Source: Paracoccaceae bacterium (lineage in GTDB: Bacteria > Pseudomonadota > Alphaproteobacteria > Rhodobacterales > Rhodobacteraceae). From it: a DNA stretch of 19,020 nucleotides. The DNA lies in NCBI GenBank assembly GCA_023254015.1, contig JALQYS010000063.1, positions 1 to 19,020 on the forward strand, written 5' to 3'. The number at the start of each line of letters is the position of its first letter. The first letter of the stretch is position 1. The position numbers were made by a program, and so were the translations under genes. Below, in pieces: positions 15,093 to 19,020 of this stretch. The notes under the pieces were generated by a model that was not told where the DNA came from, did not search any database, and saw only the letters and a program-made list of their open reading frames with translations.

Positions 15093-15790
15093 CAAGAACG
15101 AACGTCGCGACGTTCGTCGCCGACGATCCGTCCGTCTTCAAGTGTGAGGATGCGGTCGGCGCGGTCGAGGATGCGGTTGTCGTGGGTGACGAGGAGGGTG
15201 CTCATGCCGCGCGCCTTTCCAATCCGCCGCATGAGGTCGATGGCCTCGGCAGCGGAGTCCTTGTCGAGCGCCGCCGTCGGTTCGTCTGCCAGCAGCAGGT
15301 CAGGATTGCCGACGAGCGCACGCGCCACCGCCACGCGCTGTTTCTGACCCCCAGAAAGCTTCGCGGGCAGGTATTCGATGCGGTCAGCCAAACCCACCAG
15401 CCCGAGCAGGTGGCACGCGGCATCGTCTGCCGTCTGGTCGCTGACCCCCCTGTGCACCAGCGCGCCCATCATGACATTTTGCCTTGCCGTCAGGCTTTCA
15501 TGCAGGTTGTGGGCCTGAAAGATGAAGCCGAGCCTTTGACGCATCGCGACCAGCGCCTTTTCCTCTGCACCGTGCAATTCGTGGCCAAGCAGGCGCAAGG
15601 ACCCATTTTGCACGGCACGCAGGCAACCGATCAGTGTCAGAAGTGTGGTCTTTCCCGACCCGGACGGTCCCATCAGCACGGTGAAACTGCCACGCTCGAG
15701 CATCAGCGAAATGTCGAAGATCGCCTGCTTGCGGGCCGAGCCTTCGCCGAACCAGTGGTTCAGTGCGCGGATGTCGATGATCGGGTCCAT
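15092..15790 (-). CDS. devA: ABC transporter ATPase, DevA/MacB-like
   Basis: A 232-residue nucleotide-binding subunit of a three-part efflux system. Walker A is GPSGSGKTT (41-49), the Q-loop Gln is 92 (FIFQAHNL), the ABC signature is LSGGQ (145-149), Walker B is LLLADEP (165-171) with Glu170, and the H-loop is His203. All are intact. Length and the QAHNLHESLTARQNV run are typical of DevA-type ATPases, which power FtsX-like permeases by mechanical transmission rather than by classical translocation. It begins 13 bases after the permease stop and is the last gene of the devB-devC-devA set. Its extreme C-terminus is encoded by a perfect palindrome. Confidence 0.88.
   Translation of the reverse strand: MDPIIDIRALNHWFGEGSARKQAIFDISLMLERGSFTVLMGPSGSGKTTLLTLIGCLRAVQNGSLRLLGHELHGAEEKALVAMRQRLGFIFQAHNLHESLTARQNVMMGALVHRGVSDQTADDAACHLLGLVGLADRIEYLPAKLSGGQKQRVAVARALVGNPDLLLADEPTAALDKDSAAEAIDLMRRIGKARGMSTLLVTHDNRILDRADRILTLEDGRIVGDERRDVRS
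15098..15117. repeat. Perfect 20-base palindrome in the 3' end of devA
   Basis: ACGAACGTCGCGACGTTCGT is its own reverse complement over all 20 bases. It encodes part of the DERRDV tail of DevA. With no loop and no T tract it fits a dimeric protein-binding site better than a terminator, although it can fold as RNA. It lies about 180 bases before the HEPN/LOTUS-like start. Confidence 0.6.
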
Positions 15791-15803
15791 GTGGGTCGCG
15801 CTC

Positions 15804-16976
15804 TCAGAACAGGTCGGCCGGATCGGCGGCGGCCAGGCGTCGGGTGGCGATCAGGCCGGACAGGGCCGAAAAGACCACCGTTCCGGCAAGAACCGTGACC
15901 GCCATCGAAGGCGTGACCGCGAGAGGAAGGGTCGTAATCTTGCCCATAACCGTCAACATGGTCGCCCCGACAGCGAAACCGGGAATGAAGCCAAGGACGC
16001 CGAGGATCAGGGCCTCTTCCAGAACAATCCCGGCGAAGAAGCGGGGGCCGTAGCCCATCGCCTTGAAGGTGGCGTATTCGCGCAGGTGGTCGGCCACATC
16101 CGTCGAGAGGACCTGATAGACAATCACCAGCCCCACAAGCACCCCGATAAGCACGCCGAAGCCGAAAATGACGCCGGTCGGGCGCTTTGTCTGCTGGAAG
16201 GATAGCTCCTCTTGTGCCGCATCAGGATAGCTGCGGATGCGAAGCGACGGATCGGATATCAGCGTTTGCAGGCGTTTTACCACCGCCGAGACATCCGCGC
16301 CGGGGCGTAACCGCAAGAGGATGTGGTCGGGTGCGGCCGAGTTGCGGGCGGGAAAGAACGACAGGAAGGTCTGGTCCGATACAATCATATAGCCGTCACC
16401 GCCGAAGCCGCCGCCGCCGGCGAAGGTCGAATAGACGGTAAGCGTGCGGCCCTGCGTTTCGAACGACAGCGGCGACTGCGGGCGGATCGCGGCGGCCTCG
16501 TCGCGTTTCAATCCGCGGGCAAGACGGTCGAGCAGGGCAGAATCCTGCACCTCAAGCAATGGCGCCTCGGATGCGATCGCTGGAGCAAAGAAGTCGACCT
16601 TGCCAGGGTCGATGCCGAAGGTCGTCAGGCTTATGTCGTCCTCGCCGCGGTCCCACGGGACGTTGCCGATGAACAGGCCGGTCGCGTCGGTTACATCAGG
16701 ATCCGCGAGCGCCTGAAGCAGCCATTGGCGTGCGACGTTGCCACCATCGGCGAGCGCATTCGCGTCATTGGCCGAAATCATGATGTCGGCGGCGAAGAAA
16801 CTGTAGGGGCGCAGGGTTGCAGCACCCATCGAATTCATGATGCCCAACTGGACGAAGACCAGCACATTCGCGAAGGCAACACCGGTCACTGCGGCAGCAA
16901 AGCGCATTGGATTGTGTGTCAATTGTAGCCAGCCGATCGGGAGCCGGCCCAACAGGCGCTGCAAAATCGCCTTCAT
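15804..16976 (-). CDS. devC: ABC transporter permease, DevC family (FtsX-like)
   Basis: A 390-residue inner-membrane subunit with the DevC topology. One transmembrane helix lies near the N-terminus (about 24-46). A large periplasmic domain (about 50-262) contains a Gly-rich loop (FAGGGGFGGDGY). Three C-terminal helices lie at about 268-290, 314-340 and 355-378. The loop HLREYATFKAMGYG after the second helix is the FtsX/DevC signature that contacts the ATPase. In cyanobacteria DevBCA exports glycolipids with a TolC-like channel; the cargo in this organism is unknown. The start codon overlaps the devB stop by four bases (16973-16976), implying coupled translation. Confidence 0.88.
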   Translation of the reverse strand: MKAILQRLLGRLPIGWLQLTHNPMRFAAAVTGVAFANVLVFVQLGIMNSMGAATLRPYSFFAADIMISANDANALADGGNVARQWLLQALADPDVTDATGLFIGNVPWDRGEDDISLTTFGIDPGKVDFFAPAIASEAPLLEVQDSALLDRLARGLKRDEAAAIRPQSPLSFETQGRTLTVYSTFAGGGGFGGDGYMIVSDQTFLSFFPARNSAAPDHILLRLRPGADVSAVVKRLQTLISDPSLRIRSYPDAAQEELSFQQTKRPTGVIFGFGVLIGVLVGLVIVYQVLSTDVADHLREYATFKAMGYGPRFFAGIVLEEALILGVLGFIPGFAVGATMLTVMGKITTLPLAVTPSMAVTVLAGTVVFSALSGLIATRRLAAADPADLF

Positions 16977-18196
16977 GGTGCCGCCTGCGCGGCTGCGGTG
17001 TCGATGCGAGCGATGACCTCGAGATTGGTAAAGCGCGATGCGATGACCGAGGAGGCCCCGTCCAGCGCCACAAGCACACGGATCACACGCGCATCCTTGT
17101 TCTCGGCGGCATCGTCCGAGATAAGGCCCTGACGGCCTACGGTCAGGCCGATGGAGTCAACCCGGCCCTGCAGTGCCCGGCCAAGCGCCGACGAGACCAG
17201 TTCGACAGGCTGCCCGACGGATACGCGGGCGATGCGGTCCTGCCAGATTTCCACTTCGGCCATCATCCGGCTGGTATCTCCCATCTGCATGATCCCATCC
17301 TGTGGCGGCCGTTGGCCCGGAGTGGCATTCAGGTCGAGGATCGCGCCACTGATCGGGGCGACAACGGTCGCGCGCTGAAGATCCAGCTTCGCCCGTGCCA
17401 GTTCCGCCCGACCAGCTTCGACATTGCGGGTGGCCACGATCACATCGGGCTGGTCGTCGAGTTCAATCGCGGCAAATCGCGCCAGCGTCGCTTCGGCGCG
17501 AGTCACGGCGGAGCCCGCACTTTCGGCCGCGGCCCGCGTGGCGTCGAGCGCTTCCTGCGTGGCAACGCCGCGATGGAAGAGGTCTTCGGTGCGAATGAGG
17601 TTTCTTTGCGCTTCGGCGGATGTGGCGCGCGCCTGATCCAGTGCCGCCTGCGCCTCGTCGCGGCTTGACCGCACGGCGGCGCGAGTTTGCAGCAAGGCCG
17701 CTTCGCGCACGGCGAGATTGGCCTCGGCAGTCAGCACCGCCCCTTGCAGCGCTGCCGCATTGTCCAGTCGTGCGACGGGCGCGCCCTTTTCCATGACTTG
17801 CCCGACTGACACGAGAATTTCGGCGATCCGCGCATCGCCCGCGCCATAGGGTGCGGCCACGACCGAGACATCACCCGCAGGCATAAGCCTGCCAAGCCCG
17901 ATCACATCGCTTGGCAGCATGGTTTCGGCCATGCGGGGGGGCAGTTCGACATTTGGGGGAAGGGCGATCGGCGTGGCCGTCCCGCCGCCCGGTTGCAGTC
18001 CGGTCAGTCCGTAAAAGGCCCGCAGAAGCGGCGGCTGGAAATACATGCCCATCACCCCGCCCGAGAACATCAAGACCGGCACAAGCAGCACAAGCAGGTA
18101 GCGCCGCTTGAAGCGCGCTTGTCTTGGCTGTCCTTCCTTTTCCTCGACCGATGCCCCGATGTCGATCGGCAGGTCAGTCTTGGCGGGGCCAGGCAT
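16973..18196 (-). CDS. devB: Periplasmic adaptor (membrane-fusion) protein, DevB/HlyD family
   Basis: A 407-residue adaptor with a cytoplasmic N-terminus, one transmembrane helix (about 33-52) and a periplasmic body. A lipoyl half (GRLMPAGDVSVVAAP then VSVGQVMEKGAPVARLD) begins near 100. A long coiled-coil hairpin rich in Ala, Glu and Arg follows (about 155-265). The second lipoyl half then starts at LQRATVVAPISGAILDL, followed by a beta-barrel region. This matches DevB, which joins the DevCA pump to a TolC-type outer-membrane channel; no tolC is in the window. The start at 18196 has AGGA 11 bases upstream, a rather long spacing, so a different start is possible. First gene of a devB-devC-devA operon, divergent from the RTX gene. 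Confidence 0.88.
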   Translation of the reverse strand: MPGPAKTDLPIDIGASVEEKEGQPRQARFKRRYLLVLLVPVLMFSGGVMGMYFQPPLLRAFYGLTGLQPGGGTATPIALPPNVELPPRMAETMLPSDVIGLGRLMPAGDVSVVAAPYGAGDARIAEILVSVGQVMEKGAPVARLDNAAALQGAVLTAEANLAVREAALLQTRAAVRSSRDEAQAALDQARATSAEAQRNLIRTEDLFHRGVATQEALDATRAAAESAGSAVTRAEATLARFAAIELDDQPDVIVATRNVEAGRAELARAKLDLQRATVVAPISGAILDLNATPGQRPPQDGIMQMGDTSRMMAEVEIWQDRIARVSVGQPVELVSSALGRALQGRVDSIGLTVGRQGLISDDAAENKDARVIRVLVALDGASSVIASRFTNLEVIARIDTAAAQAAP

Positions 18197-18416
18197 CTGG
18201 GGAAATTCCTGTATGGGGAAAGTAGGTTTCTCCTGTTTAGCGGCGTTACATGCAGCGGACCTTGATTTCGGTCAAACCTGATGGCCGATGCTGATGTTCC
18301 CCTACGCTCAACTTACCGCCCAAAAGTATTATTGTGAAACTTGGTGCCAGTTGTCAGAATGTTCGTGAATGTAGCCGGTGAAAGCGCACCCCAACTGAAA
18401 GCTCCGGAGAGCCTTA
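18197..18416. promoter_or_regulatory. Divergent intergenic region between devB and the RTX gene
   Basis: 220 bases separate two divergent starts. The half near the RTX gene is AT-richer than its surroundings (for example AAAGTATTATTGTGAAAC around 18323-18340) and should contain the RTX promoter, but no convincing -35/-10 pair was found. The other half holds the candidate devB promoter. Confidence 0.45.
18246..18275 (-). promoter_or_regulatory. Candidate promoter for devBCA
   Basis: On the minus strand TTGACC (18275-18270), an 18-base spacer, and ATGTAA (18251-18246), about 50 bases before the devB start. GACC and GGTC (18258-18261 and 18270-18273) form an inverted repeat next to and overlapping the -35 box. 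The match is moderate. Confidence 0.35.
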
Positions 18417-19020
18417 ATGCCTGCAGTTTACGGAACTGACGCGGATGACGACCTCAACTATGGCAACCCGCCCTCCGGCTGGACCATATACGGAGGCGAT
18501 GGAAATGACCTGCTGAACACCGGTGGCAACGACGATTACCTCTATGGGGGAGCTGGTAACGATTCCCTTTATGGTGGCACACAAACCAACATCCTTGATG
18601 GTGGCGACGGCATCGACACTTTCTATCGTAACGTGAATCCGGCTGACACTGGTGCGTGGTTCGAAGCAGATGTTTGGGATCTGGGAAAGATTGGCGCTCA
18701 ATTCGATCCCTATTACTATCCCCCTTATGGTCGGGTGAACACATTCATCAGCATTGAGAACGCCATCGTCATCAATGGCGCGGACAATATCATCAGTGGC
18801 AGCAATGTTGCAAACCTGCTCTCCTTTTGGGACGGTAATGATATTGGTTACGGCAGAGACGGGAGCGATACACTTCTTGGTTACGCGGGGCATGACTCAC
18901 TGGACGGCGAAGAAGGCAACGACGTCATTCGCGGCGGCGAAGGGAATGACAGCTTGTTCGGGGGCGCTGGCAACGATCAGTTGTTTGGCGAAGGGGGAAA
19001 CGACCACATCCAAGAGGCCG
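18417..19020 (+). CDS. RTX (haemolysin-type) calcium-binding repeat protein, 5' part
   Basis: An open frame from the ATG at 18417 to the window end (201 full codons, no stop), preceded by GGAG at 18406-18409 with a 7-base spacing. There is no signal peptide, as expected for type I secretion substrates that carry a C-terminal signal. The Gly/Asp-rich nonapeptide pattern GGxGxDxUx begins by residue 27 (YGGDGNDLL, YGGAGNDSLYGG, DGGDGIDTF). It is interrupted by about 75 residues with aromatic and Pro-rich stretches, and resumes near the end (GEEGNDVIRGGEGNDSLFGG and onward). These repeats form calcium-binding parallel beta-rolls. The protein could be an adhesin, enzyme or surface-layer component; the part that would decide lies beyond the window. 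Codons such as GGA, ATA and AAT are commoner here than in neighbouring genes. Confidence 0.88.
   Translation, partial: MPAVYGTDADDDLNYGNPPSGWTIYGGDGNDLLNTGGNDDYLYGGAGNDSLYGGTQTNILDGGDGIDTFYRNVNPADTGAWFEADVWDLGKIGAQFDPYYYPPYGRVNTFISIENAIVINGADNIISGSNVANLLSFWDGNDIGYGRDGSDTLLGYAGHDSLDGEEGNDVIRGGEGNDSLFGGAGNDQLFGEGGNDHIQEA

Noticed and set aside
15098..15117. Perfect palindrome as an intrinsic terminator for devA
   Set aside because: It has no loop, lies before the stop codon and is not followed by a T tract on the minus strand.
15092..18196. devBCA as a dedicated type I secretion system for the RTX protein
   Set aside because: The ATPase and permease are separate proteins of DevA/DevC type, not a fused HlyB-like exporter, so a direct transport role is not supported by sequence.

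Overview
The window reads as part of a high-GC alphaproteobacterial genome, most likely a member of the Rhodobacteraceae/Paracoccaceae. This rests on GC-rich third codon positions, a decayed tyrosine recombinase of a type I recall as common in that group, an ExbB-ExbD-TonB set following a catecholate-siderophore type receptor, and a DevBCA-like exporter beside an RTX protein. No rRNA, tRNA or CRISPR array is visible.

Positions 1-4895 look like an accessory, decaying stretch. It starts with one end of an IS21-like element (to 141). Then come a small secreted PepSY-like protein with its own terminator (586-917), a complete ferric-reductase/flavocytochrome (1195-2532), an integrase-like pseudogene (2710-3216), and a short-chain dehydrogenase pseudogene (3363-4205). 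The last two are each broken by one in-frame TGA. A roughly 690-base stretch without a convincing gene follows.

Positions 4810-10181 form an iron-acquisition operon in the order promoter, TonB-dependent receptor, PiuC/YbiX hydroxylase, ExbB, ExbD, TonB. A strong hairpin lies between receptor and hydroxylase, and spacing is short or overlapping from the hydroxylase onward. The receptor would bind a ferric siderophore at the outer membrane and the ExbB-ExbD-TonB motor would energise it. A flavin-dependent alpha-hydroxy-acid oxidase gene converges on tonB and overlaps its 3' end by 16 bases.

Positions 11744-14917 hold the least explained content. One gene encodes a 766-residue protein with hydrophobic segments on both sides of a PD-(D/E)XK-like nuclease motif. 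A convergent gene encodes a 278-residue protein that appears to fuse a HEPN-type domain (R-x4-H motif) to a C-terminal OST-HTH/LOTUS-like domain. Both look like nucleic-acid-acting proteins and are candidates for an undescribed defence or RNA-regulation module.

Positions 15092-18196 (minus strand) carry devB-devC-devA, a periplasmic adaptor plus an FtsX-like permease and ATPase. Divergent from it at 18417 begins an RTX calcium-binding repeat protein that runs off the window end.
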